Origin: Multifurca ochricompacta
Taxonomy: Eukaryota > Basidiomycota > Agaricomycetes > Russulales > Russulaceae
Length of the DNA: 42,825 bases
Assembly: GCA_022496185.1 (NCBI GenBank)
Contig: WTXG01000291.1
Coordinates: 1 to 42,825, forward strand
Direction: 5' to 3'
Shown: piece after piece, positions 33,735 through 42,825 of the stretch
How the letters are laid out: every line of letters starts with the position of its first letter
How positions within the stretch are numbered: the first letter of the stretch is position 1
The notes under the pieces: model-generated
What the model was told of the DNA's origin: nothing
The model's input: only the letters and a program-made list of their open reading frames with translations
Database searches by the model: none
Position numbers and translations under genes: made by a program

Positions 33735-34092
33735 GCTTATTGGCTTTGATTTCAGCTGAAAGGCTATGCCAACAAGAGCACGTTCGAAATCGATGGGACA
33801 TTCTCTGTCAAGATCCCGATCATTGGGTCATTTCAGTTGGGTCAGGTCAAAGGAAATCTCCAAGACGGAGTGAAAGTGACTTTCGGCGTCTCGGTTGTGC
33901 ATGGAGATGCCAGGTTCTATTATTCGAGTGGTTGGATTTATGTCGACTTGGCGGCGACGGTGTTCGGGATCGATTACGGACCTATTACCATCAAGCTCAT
34001 CCAATTTCCGTGGGTTTCTCCCTTCCCCCATGTATGATTTGTGACTTGCCGGGAGTGTTACTGAGAGGGCCATTCTCTTTACCAGGATCTGA
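33419..34092 (+). CDS. Small orphan protein, 157 residues, beta-rich pattern
   Basis: I do not recognise a family. Four exons join in frame: 33419-33467, 33532-33695, 33756-34009 and a 7-base last exon 34086-34092 (G ATC TGA), giving 157 residues. The protein starts MTYTHTPTIVDQSSNIG, without a signal peptide or membrane helix, and continues GLKQWLVGHHNSYEHEVTGE, IIHVYAIAGRPVYADGDS, FDIEVPLWGVIWILKGYAN, FEIDGTFSVKIPIIGSFQ, VKGNLQDGVKVTFGVSVV, FYYSSGWIYVDLAATVFG and ends ITIKLIQFPI. The alternation of short hydrophobic strands with turns suggests a beta-sandwich, as in several small fungal lectin-like or defence proteins, but this is only a structural impression. No cysteines are seen in the spliced product, consistent with a cytosolic protein. 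A truncated inverted copy lies head to head at 31766-32054. Confidence 0.7.
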
Positions 34093-34099
34093 AGTCTCA

Positions 34100-35900
34100 A
34101 AAAGGTTGAACACCAGGACGGAGGTATTTCTTGAGTTTCTTGTTGGTCATATTTGATTTCTCGGGAAATTGAAGACAGCAAGTTTCTTACAACATTCGCT
34201 TTAGAGGTCGCTTAGTGTATGTTGTAGATAAATTATTGAATGGGTGTTATTGTCAGATAACATATTGTGCGTGTTGCAGATGGGCATCAAATGGTAAGCC
34301 TTACTCATAGGAAGCAGTGCGCCAAGGAGCCAGGTGCGTGGCCCGATGAAAGGTATCGATGTTTTTGATGTGAACACGATTGAAACCGGCCCTGACGATT
34401 ATTAGTGCAATATGGGCTGCAAAAAACACTCGGAAGCGAACTCCTCGTGTACACCGTATTGCTCGACGAGGGATGCTCCCATTTGATCCGTCTTGGCCCT
34501 GACAGACGAGCAGGCGGGTTTCAGCGGATGGCATCTGCGCTTCAAAAGCCTGCCCTGTGTTCAGTGGTTGTTTTGAGTTTTTATTGACTCTCCTCTCAAT
34601 AAATAAATGAAAGTTCCCCCTCTGCCTCGACTTGAGACCTGTACGTGCACCAGGAACTGCATTTCTCAATCTCCAGCAAGTGTTTTGGGCATCCTTATGT
34701 GCCAAGAGAAGAGCTTTCTGGACCCAGGATTTTCGATATCCAAATTTCCACAAACGCTGACACCATTCCACGGGTTAGCATTTGTCGTCCGGCATCCACC
34801 ACCTTCTTCTCATCCAGAAATCACAACTCTGGCTTAATCAAGGTGATGTCTTATCGGGATGAAATGCGCCATCGATCTGATTTCGCTCTCGCAGGGGTGC
34901 CTCTGTGTTCCCAGTTTCATGAAGCAAGGGTACTGTGACTGATGGTAAATCCTCGCATTGCTTTCTTCTGACGGGCGGCTGTCAGCCATGAAGACCTAAT
35001 TCAAAGTTGAGATGGCAAAGCTTTCTGTCCTCGGTCCTCAGTCAGGATATCGGGAGCTTGATTGAATACTCTGACGTCATCCCCGTCCCCAGGCCCGTAA
35101 TAGGCAGCTTGCGTCCTCCTGCTGAGGCGCCAATGTTTGTTCCGTTGATCCCGTGTCAGCGTCAAGGCTCGGACTGCTTTACATACGATCGAAGGAGTGT
35201 AGAGTCAAACGATGTTCCCGAGATCAACCTGGTCCATGACAGCAAACATGTGCCTGGGTAGAAAATACGATGTTTCGGATGCAAATGGTACTTACGATGC
35301 CTGTGAAGCAACATCAACTATAGCAAAGCAGACGCCCTTGAACGAGCGATAATCCTTGTAACATTGCCTGCGCGGTATTCAAGGATAGCCAAACAGAAAT
35401 TTAAGCCCTGGTGCACCGGGGCAGTTTTGCAAGAGATTTTACCTGCATTTAAAGATGATCCAAATAGTGGAAAACGTGTCTTCTGAGAAGTTTTGCAATC
35501 ACCGGCGTTTAAAAGGCAACAAGTTATCAACGCTGCCATTGGCACGGAAGGTAAGCCTGGCATCACCAAAGATGAGGAATGATCCCCTGCCCTGTGCCTC
35601 CTCCATTTCAACGCCGTTTTGAGAGACCCAAACAAAGAAGAGAATTAGGTTGCCGTTCGCTAACGCAAGAATAGGGCACAAGCCACCCCCTGTGGTGTCC
35701 CAAAGAGCACAAGTGTACATGGAGTGCCTTAATGAGTGCAACACGGTGTTTGGATTAAACCACCTAGCCCGAGGTCAAGGCTGAGAGATGAGAGACCAGT
35801 TTTTTGATTGATTTTTAATCAATCAGGGTACCGATTACCGGATATGGTTTCGTGTCGTTGCGTTCTGGCTTGGTCTCGACGACGCTTGGCCTCAACATCT
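34100..35900. other. Region with unsupported open frames
   Basis: Between the orphan gene and bleomycin hydrolase. Open stretches include 34645-34938 (plus, containing ELSGPRIFDIQISTNADT), 35007-35261 (plus) and 35499-35744 (minus, containing LCPILALANGNLILFFVWV). They have amino-acid composition compatible with coding sequence but no motif I know, and they cannot be joined into a longer frame with confidence. They may be remnants of genes or mobile elements. Confidence 0.35.
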
Positions 35901-35916
35901 CTCTTGCCTACTCACC

Positions 35917-37834
35917 ATGGGTTCTGCACCTTCCAAACCAGTTCAATATGTCAATGTAGAGACAGTGAACGCCGAGGAAAAGCGGGGAACGCCTTTCACA
36001 TCCCCTTCCCGTACTCCTATTTCGGCTGACGGATCTCTCTCTTTGAACAACATATCCAACTGGGAGGCGGCAGCCGAAGCTTCCGCGAAGACGCAGCTTG
36101 CGCGTGCAATCCTCTCCCACTCGAACTTCAAAGATGCCCTTGTTCGCCGCGATGCACTTGTCACGAACGTGCATGTTTTCAACACTGAGCTCGACTTGAA
36201 GACTGGCCCGATAACCAACCAGAAGAGTAGTGGCCGTTGCTGGCTCTTTGCAACAACAAACGTGCTCCGGTATGAGATCATGAAGAAGCTCAACCTGAAA
36301 GAGTTCCAGCTGTCTCAGGTATGTACTGCCCTACATCAGTGGCCTCCATAGTAATACTAAGAATGCATCTACATCCAGTCCTACCTATTTTTCTGGGACA
36401 AGCTTAACAAGGCTAACTATTACCTCGAACTGTCAATTCAGGAGGCCGGCCGGCCGCTCGACGATCGTCTCATTGATCACCTTGCAAGTGACATTATAAG
36501 CGATGGTGGTCAGTGGGATATGGTCGTCAACTTGCTCGAGGTAACGGTACCAACTTGTATTACAATGACTGCATTTATGAAGGCTCTTTGGTAGAACTAT
36601 GGCGTCATTCCTCTATCTGTTTTCCCCGAATCCACTCACTCGTCCCTATCTGGGCCTTTGAACCGTCTCCTCAAGACCAAGCTCCGCGAGCATGCTCTCG
36701 TCTTACGCGAGCTCTCTTCCTCTCTCCGTGGCGCAGGTAAAGCCTCTGATGATGATATTGTCGCTGCGCTTCGATCCAAGAAAGAAGAGCTCCTTGGTGA
36801 GGTTTATAGAGTGATGAGTGCGACGCTTGGCGTACCTCCTCAGCCGAATGACAAGTTTGTGTGGGATTACTATGACAAAGATGGAAAGGCTGGGCGATGG
36901 GAGGGTACGGCGAAGCAGTTTTATGCGGTATGTCACAAATGGGGTCAGATTATGGCGTGGTTACATTGATTCTCCATTTATAGGCATTCTCAAACAAGCA
37001 ATACCCCGTCTCCGATTCCTTCTCTCTAATTAATGACCCTCGCAACTCCTACTCGAAGCTTTATACAGTTGACAAACTTGGCAATGTCTGGGGTGGAAGA
37101 CCTGTCTTGTGTTCGTTAGAATGTTCCCTATCATCAATTCCCATCCAGGGCTGACAAATAACTAGACGTCAATACGGAAATAGAGAACTTGAAGAACGCC
37201 GTTATAAAGGAAAGTCTGTTGCGTTTGCTATTGTTGCTGGAAGTGTAACCATTTGTATCAGATGCTCAAAGCCGGCCAGCCAGTCTTCTTCGGCTGCGAC
37301 GTTGGTCAGTTCTCGGAAAGTAGTTCTGGCATCATGGATACCAAGTTGTTTGAGTACGAGGTAAGCCTCCGCCTTTTTTCTATCGCCTTACATATAGCGA
37401 TCCTAACTCGCTTTCTAGAATGCTTTTGACATTTCACTTTCGCTTTCAAAAGCAGACCGCCTACGAACCAACGAGTCTGCGATGACTCACGCGATGGTTA
37501 TCTCTGGCGTGCATCTCGACCCTCAGAACGGAAAGCCGCTGCGTTATAAAGTGGAGAATTCATGGGGAGAGAGCAGCGGAGAGAAGGGCTTCTTTGTGAT
37601 GACGGATCGCTGGTTCGACGAGTGAGTTTACTCTTGACTTATTGTACTCTATCCAACGCCAATTCGTGCCCCTTCAGATTTGTATACCAGGTGGTGGTAC
37701 CAAAGACCTTGGCACCCAAAGAGCTTGTAAAGGTGTTCGAGAGCAGCGAGAAGATTGTGCTACCTCCCTGGGACCCTATGGTGAGCCCCGAGCTTATTTC
37801 CCGTTTCAACGCGCTTAAAAGCAAATCCCCGTAG
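35917..37834 (+). CDS. BLH1: Bleomycin hydrolase, papain-like cysteine peptidase (C1B)
   Basis: Cytosolic homohexameric aminopeptidase-type cysteine protease; also detoxifies bleomycin and hydrolyses homocysteine thiolactone in known relatives. Eight exons: 35917-36318, 36379-36540, 36595-36927, 36984-37110, 37166-37209, 37262-37360, 37419-37621, 37678-37834; 508 residues. The catalytic triad is visible: Cys in NQKSSGRCWLFATTN, His in ESAMTHAMVISG and Asn in YKVENSWGESSG. Other landmarks: YLFFWDKLNKANYYLE, LIDHLASDIISDGGQWDMVVNLLE, GQPVFFGCDVGQFS. The intron between 37210 and 37261 begins GAAAGT rather than GT, yet has a TAAC branch-like site and an AG end, and only this boundary keeps the frame. 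The N-terminus MGSAPSKP fits an N-myristoylation signal, and some 50 residues precede the part conserved in relatives. The C-terminus (SKSP) differs from the autoinhibitory tail ending of the yeast enzyme. Confidence 0.95.
37210..37261 (+). other. Apparent GA-AG intron in the bleomycin hydrolase gene
   Basis: A 52-base intron of normal size: upstream exon ends AACGCCGTTATAAAG, downstream exon starts ATGCTCAAAGCCGG, and the encoded peptide (NAVIK-MLKAGQPVFF) matches the family. The first six intron bases are GAAAGT where GTAAGT is the usual consensus; GTGTAACC near 37244 can serve as branch site. The nearest true GT (37214) would shift the frame. Confidence 0.6.
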
Positions 37835-38164
37835 GGCTCGCTCGCCTAATGGAGTGTGCGTGGATCTCATACAGAAGCCGACACTTTGAGTTGCTGACAT
37901 TTTGTGTCGTAGTAGTACAGAATTGATTAACCGTGGCGTGAATCTACACGTCTGAGCTTGATTCACTGTCTGGAAAGGTCATACCGACTTGGTTTAATTG
38001 GTAGTGACTAAATGGATTATTTTTTTGGCCCATCATATGGCAATATAACAATTAGAAAAGAGCACAATTTGAGTGAAACCCTAGAGAGTTTTTTTCTCGT
38101 GGCCACGCCCATCAAAATTATAATAATGCAGCTATAAAAAGGGTTTTATGTAGCGGATAAGCTA

Positions 38165-38540
38165 TTACTGAGCATTAGCTAACTATGGTAAAGAGATACT
38201 AACAGTTATTGGTCAAAACTAAAGTGAACACATACAAAGTAGTCCTTATATACTACTATTACTTAAAGAGCATGATAATAAAGAGAGAAACATTGTTAAT
38301 TAATTGTGACAAGATACAAAGGAGCATACAATGAAGAATTATCTCTGAATCAGTTAACTGACACAATTAGATTATCTTATCACAATCGATAGATCGAGTC
38401 CACCCGGGTGTCAGGCTATACGGTCCTAAACTATCCGGTCGCTAACATTCGTCGTCATGAGACAATCTTCAGTTACCCCTCTAGGTTAGGCTGCACGCGG
38501 CAGTGAGTAAACATGCTGCTCTCTATGCGGCGTAACAATT
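38165..38540 (+). mobile_element. LTR-like relic, second copy
   Basis: Related to the repeat at 7338-7650. Both have TTAGCTA, then GGTAAAG, then TTGGTCAAAACT-AAGTG and a TCCTTATATACT-like promoter element, in the same order and orientation. The copies are strongly diverged further on, though both end in CCGG-rich sequence (near 38440 here, near 7570 there). It lies between the 3' ends of the hydrolase and P450 genes, a place where a solo LTR would be tolerated. No internal coding region is present. Confidence 0.45.
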
Positions 38541-38612
38541 GCTCAGTGTCCAGTCTATATATGCCCAAATTACAAAGCAGTCAGATATTGTAAGGGATGA
38601 CCCAGACCAGCT

Positions 38613-40483
38613 TTAGACCCCGCAACGCTCTCGCTCTTCCGCAAGAATTGACGGTACTTCAGGGAACCGAGGGGTAAATTTGCAGTCGAATGGCTTGGGC
38701 CGGCTGTGTAAAGAAATGTTAACCAACTTACAAAAATGAATCGTGGGCAGAGGGGGAAACATACACGACTAGACCATAATCCACAAACGAGTCCGTGTCC
38801 AACGGCAATTCACTCCCATTCTCGTCTCGTGCGCGCCTGAGATTCATCGCCCATAGAATCCTCGCCGTCTCGATGAAGAGAGCGTCGTTGGCAAGATGCT
38901 TGCCTGGGCAAGCCCGCCGCCCGAAACCGTAGGTAGCATGCCCCTCCTGATTTACTTCCATCGGACCGAGCGTCAGCTCTTCTTTCTCGTTCAGGTATCT
39001 CTCTGGCCGGAACTCATGCGCGTCGTCACCAAACACCTCACGGTCATGATTACAGTGCCACATGTTCGCCATGCACATCGTGCCTTTCGGGATGAACATG
39101 CCCTCATACCAGCCATCTTCACTCGCAACATGAGGCAATCCGAGCGGTAAAACTGGTCGCCAGCGAAGAATTTCCTTGACGATTGCACGCACATATGGAA
39201 GATGCGGAGCATCGGCAAAAGTGGGCAGACGAGATCGGCCGACCACCGCGTCGAGTTCATTTTGCGCGCGCCGTTGCACCTCAGGAAAGGCTATCATGGC
39301 CAGTGTCCACCAAATGAGTGTGGTAACAGTGGTTTCAGCGCCGGCAGAACTGTGATGGCTCGCATTTATTTTCTCACAAAGATTGAGAATAATCTTGACT
39401 CACTACATCAGCCCAGCCAGGAATGACATTTCCAGCTCCGTCAGATTGTTGCGGTCGTTTTCCTGCAGCAAAGACGCGGAGAAACTAGGCGTGGTCCCTC
39501 CGTTGGCCTGTGATATCTATCAGACAGACGGTATAAACGTGTGAGTCCAGAACGTACAAGGTCAACTTTAACGCGGTTCAAAAGGCCGTGGAACATCTTC
39601 TGGTGCTCTTCGCCTTTCTCTTCGCCTTCCCTTTTCCACTTCGCAAACCTGTTGGTCGATCCCGTGTTCAGTTCTATCGGTGAACCAGGAGAATCGAATG
39701 GAATACCTCTTTGGAATGTACATCATCCACGGGAATAACTCAACAAGAAGCTCCCCAGGGGCAGCAGCACGCATCATCGTGGTGTTGTACGTCTCGATTC
39801 CTTCTATGGCATCATCATGCTCTGACATGATGGTCGGATAGTCGTAGAGGATAGACATGATCACGGAAGCTCCTGCGCGTTGAAAGTGCTTCTGCCAATC
39901 GTGATGCGGCGCGTTCGTCAGGAACGCCGAAGTCAAAATGGTGGCCTCCTTCATCTGAATCGAATGGTAATCCAGCACAGCCGTCTTGGTAAGCGCTGCT
40001 TGTGTAGCACGACGCAGGCGGCAGCAGCTATATAGGAACATAAGCATGGACCATTGCGCGTTCACGTGACCTGGACCAACACCTACCGCGAGTCGTAGTT
40101 CATAAGTGACATCAGAACGCCTTTGTTGAGGAAGTCCTGCGCCATAATCATCTGAGGACGGTCGGAATAACTATTCGCACGATGCTCAAGAACATCGAAG
40201 GCCGACTTGAAGCTGTTGAATATAAGTGTGGGCGTTCCTGCTGCGTCAAGATGCATAACATCCTCTACAGCATTCATATTTTAGCAACCGTTTGGACGTT
40301 GGGTTGTGAAAACCCACTGAAGCTTTCCTTGCAATCTTTTGAGAGTAACCAGTTCTTATCTAAAAGCTGAAACGTATTCCCAAGAATCGGCAAGCGTCGA
40401 GGACTGGGAGGTAATTTCCGCCAAGGACTTCTAACATAAGAAACAATAGCATAGATGATCAAGGCGAGAATGGCGCCTGTCAT
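38613..40483 (-). CDS. Cytochrome P450 monooxygenase (basidiomycete, OrdA-like)
   Basis: ER-anchored heme-thiolate monooxygenase. Seven exons, 40483-40318, 40264-40087, 40027-39707, 39648-39558, 39507-39404, 39349-38765 and 38703-38613, give 511 residues, in frame throughout. The N-terminus (MTGAILALIIYAIVSYV) is a membrane anchor followed by the proline-rich hinge LPPSPRRLPILGN. Key motifs: SAGAETTVTTLIWW (I-helix oxygen-activation site, AGAETT), KEILRWRP (ExxR), FRPERYL, and the heme-binding FGRRACPGK with the ligand cysteine. The style LLSKDCKESF and SYSDRPQMIMAQ is typical of the large fungal group annotated as O-methylsterigmatocystin oxidoreductase-like, whose substrates are mostly unknown. 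The last exon was assigned because it restores the usual LVVRP...FTPRFPEVP tail. No biosynthetic partner genes are nearby, so a role in xenobiotic or secondary metabolism is open. Confidence 0.95.
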
Positions 40484-40489
40484 AAGAGT

Positions 40490-42825
40490 CTTGTCCTCCA
40501 GAATCCCTCCAACAGTGGTTTGTCTCAGGAAGTTTATAGCTGGAGATCGATTAAGGGAAAAATATCAGGTGAACGGGAGTACGGGGTCTCACTAGGTTGC
40601 ACAGACCCATAGGTCGAGGCGTCGTAATTTCCCGACATCCAACGAATATACTTCTTCGAAACTACCACTCGTTGTAGGACACGAGGCGATGAAGGTGTAG
40701 GGGGTGTACAGTCAGAGGAGGGGTGCCAAGCTGGGGGTGGGCAGTCGAAATATATGGGGTCCCCGTTGCGACGGAACCCTAGCCGAGTCAGCACGGTGTC
40801 ACTTATACCATATCAATAATTGCCTAGGGTGGTAAGTCGGATATTGTATATTAATGTCAAGTAAGAGCAGAAGCGCCGAACTAGTTCATTAGGCTCTATT
40901 AAACTCAATATTGGGTCATTGAGTTGGTAGAAGGCCAGTCGTGAGGCGTGGAAGCGATGTGCCAAACACCGTCGGACCACGACAACAAACAACAATACAA
41001 CGCACACAGAGTCCACCATTTCTATTTTTTTTTGAAATTGACTTTATTCGCGTTTCAGGGCGTTGCCCAAATTGCGCGGCTACTACTAGAGACAAAGTGG
41101 CTACTGTTGGTTGGTAGAGATAAAATACATTCGATGTTAAACCCCGTTCAAGTGAGCGTGTGGAGATACTAGTAGAGCAGGTTGGAGGAGAGAAAAAAGA
41201 AAAAGAAAGAAAAGACTGGCAAAGAAATGTTCACCTAAGACCCCCAATGTCACCTACTAGGCCTAGTCGGCTCCCGAGGTCATTCCGACGAAAACGATCT
41301 AGTAAAAGCCCGTGTGTCTTGGATGAATCTCGATGAAAGGTTTGCGTTTGAAAAGGAGGGACCACTGAGGGAGTCCAGGGCCCAATCAGGTAGGAACTGG
41401 AGCGGCGGGTCGCATAGAGGGGAAAGAAGCGAGGGTAGAGTCGTCGCAGGTACACAGACGGGCGAGTAGCGGTTTCTTGGGGTGGAAGCGAGCTGTGTAC
41501 TCAGCGATGACACAGAGTCCACCATTGATGGGATGGGGTTCATGATCAGACACCCGCAATCACGATACATTCCTCAGCATCCCCATGCATTCATGTATTT
41601 ATGTAAACCTTTGTGTAGCTGAAATCTAAATCACTCATTCTGATCCTTTCATCACTTCTGCGCATACCGTTTAATATTTACATCTAACACAATCTATTAG
41701 GTCTTGTTCTGTTCACCTTCACCGACGCCGGAAGGGTGCCAGATCTGATGGATGATAGGCAACGAATCACCCCCGTCCGCTAATTTCCCCGTAACCCCCC
41801 CTCCCCTTCTTGCAGTTAGCTCGAGTCGATCTCCCTGGGTCTAATATGGTGCATTGTCTAAGGGAAGGATGTCTCTCATAACTATTGCGCATTGCGACAA
41901 GACGGAAGTGTTATGTATTCAAAAAGCGAAGGCAAAGGAAGCCACACACTTTCCCAACAACCACGGCCCATCGGCGACGAACTCGAATTCACTGAAGCTA
42001 CTCACAGAAACTTAACAAAACCGTTTTACGGACGCCATCGCTCGGCGTCTTTCTGTATCACTGCACATAATTATGCGTAGCATCCACGCGTGCGTCCCGT
42101 ATAGCGCATTGGCGGAGCAGTTGGAAAAAATGCCGCGATTTCTTGGATCGAAGTAAGCACTCGCAGCAAGGTGTTAGATATCGAGGCGGATGGGGGCAGA
42201 GGAGAGTGGGAATCAAGCTACGACAGAAAGAGCTGAAGTTAAGAAAAAGAAGTACTTCTTTAACCTGTCCTCAAAGCACCTGAGCATAAGATATCGTCCT
42301 GGAGCAGCATTGGCTGTCTGCATCATAGTGCATTCAGACCCCAACTATTGTATGATACAACAAAGGATGTTGGCCCCAATGAATCTCTGGAGACTATGTT
42401 GCACAGCACGTCTATTCCATTCTGAGTCCAGAGTATCACTTGGCAATGATCGCCTCAATACAAGCTCTGCACTGCATATTCATGAAGACACCTTCTATCC
42501 TAAAAGGTGAGACAGCAAGTCAAGCAGAGCTGAAGAAGAAAAGATAAGCAAGCAAGTGAGGCAGAAAAATGGCAGAAGCAGGTGGAAGAACAGGATGCAC
42601 GCCAAGAGGGTCAAAAGGGGCGCCATGGTGAAACTCGTGAAGACCTTCTTGATATACTCTTGTTTGTGCCATTTGTAAATATTACACCAGAACGGCTGCG
42701 GAGAAGTCAGGAAAACAGAGAAGGCACAAGCAGCAGAGCAGAAAGCCCTGGTTGAAAAGGTAAATGATTGGGGAGTCACCTCCCTCCTGCATAATTGTGT
42801 CTTTTTTATTGTGATAGACTATAAG
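40490..42825. other. Right-end region without a supportable gene
   Basis: Open frames at 40534-40794 and 41280-41570 (minus) and 42190-42510 and about 42520-42760 (plus) have no motif I recognise. The last includes a charged, coiled-coil-like stretch (ASEAEKWQKQVEEQ) in one plus frame, as found in gag-like or myosin-like fragments, so a mobile-element remnant is possible. A 15-base string, CACAGAGTCCACCAT, occurs at 41008-41022 and 41512-41526. Confidence 0.4.

Noticed and set aside
34301..34771. 156-residue minus-strand frame
   Set aside because: No family motif and no plausible promoter or introns; overlaps other open frames on the plus strand of equal quality.
37834..40483. P450, hydrolase and GH20 as a biosynthetic cluster
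   Set aside because: No backbone synthase, transporter partner or regulator is adjacent, and an LTR-like relic separates the genes.

Overview
The window looks like nuclear DNA of a filamentous basidiomycete (Agaricomycetes). Genes are cut by many short introns, mostly 50-70 nt, with GTRNGT donors and CTAAC-like branch sites. Families such as a multi-intron P450, large NAD-glutamate dehydrogenase, GH20 hexosaminidase and DHA1 transporters fit such a genome. A Rhizoctonia-like species is my guess from gene style only; no marker gene is present. All CDS spans below run from start codon to stop codon with introns included. I rebuilt exons by hand from splice signals and reading frame.

Layout. 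0-7.1 kb: two tandem copies, about 3.3 kb each, of an MFS drug:H+ antiporter gene (minus), separated by about 0.6 kb of unrelated sequence; copy 2 carries a frameshift and a weakened splice donor. 7.2-7.7 kb: relic of an LTR-like repeat, with a relative at 38.2-38.5 kb. 7.9-9.7 kb: FMN-dependent alpha-hydroxy acid oxidase of the lactate 2-monooxygenase type (minus). 11.5-15.9 kb: NAD-specific glutamate dehydrogenase (minus). 16-22.3 kb: gene-poor, with a pair of short poly-A-ended repeats. 22.3-24.9 kb: a long disordered protein with a C-terminal membrane domain (minus). 25.9-28.0 kb: epsin (plus). 28.5-30.9 kb: secreted beta-N-acetylhexosaminidase (plus). 31.7-34.1 kb: a large imperfect inverted repeat holding a truncated and an intact copy of a small unrecognised protein gene, head to head. 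35.9-37.8 kb: bleomycin hydrolase (plus). 38.6-40.5 kb: cytochrome P450 (minus). 40.5-42.8 kb: no gene that I can support.

The genes do not form an obvious pathway. They are a mix of housekeeping functions (nitrogen and lactate metabolism, vesicle traffic, peptide turnover) and accessory ones (drug efflux, P450, chitin-related GH20, orphan protein). Two things stand out. First, duplications are frequent (tandem MFS, inverted orphan pair, repeated small elements). Second, otherwise intact conserved genes carry single-base losses inside homopolymer runs (GDH, the membrane protein, epsin twice, MFS copy 2), which points to residual consensus errors at least as much as to true pseudogenes. The most intriguing biological signals are the head-to-head orphan gene palindrome, which could give a long hairpin RNA, and an apparent GA-AG intron in the bleomycin hydrolase gene.
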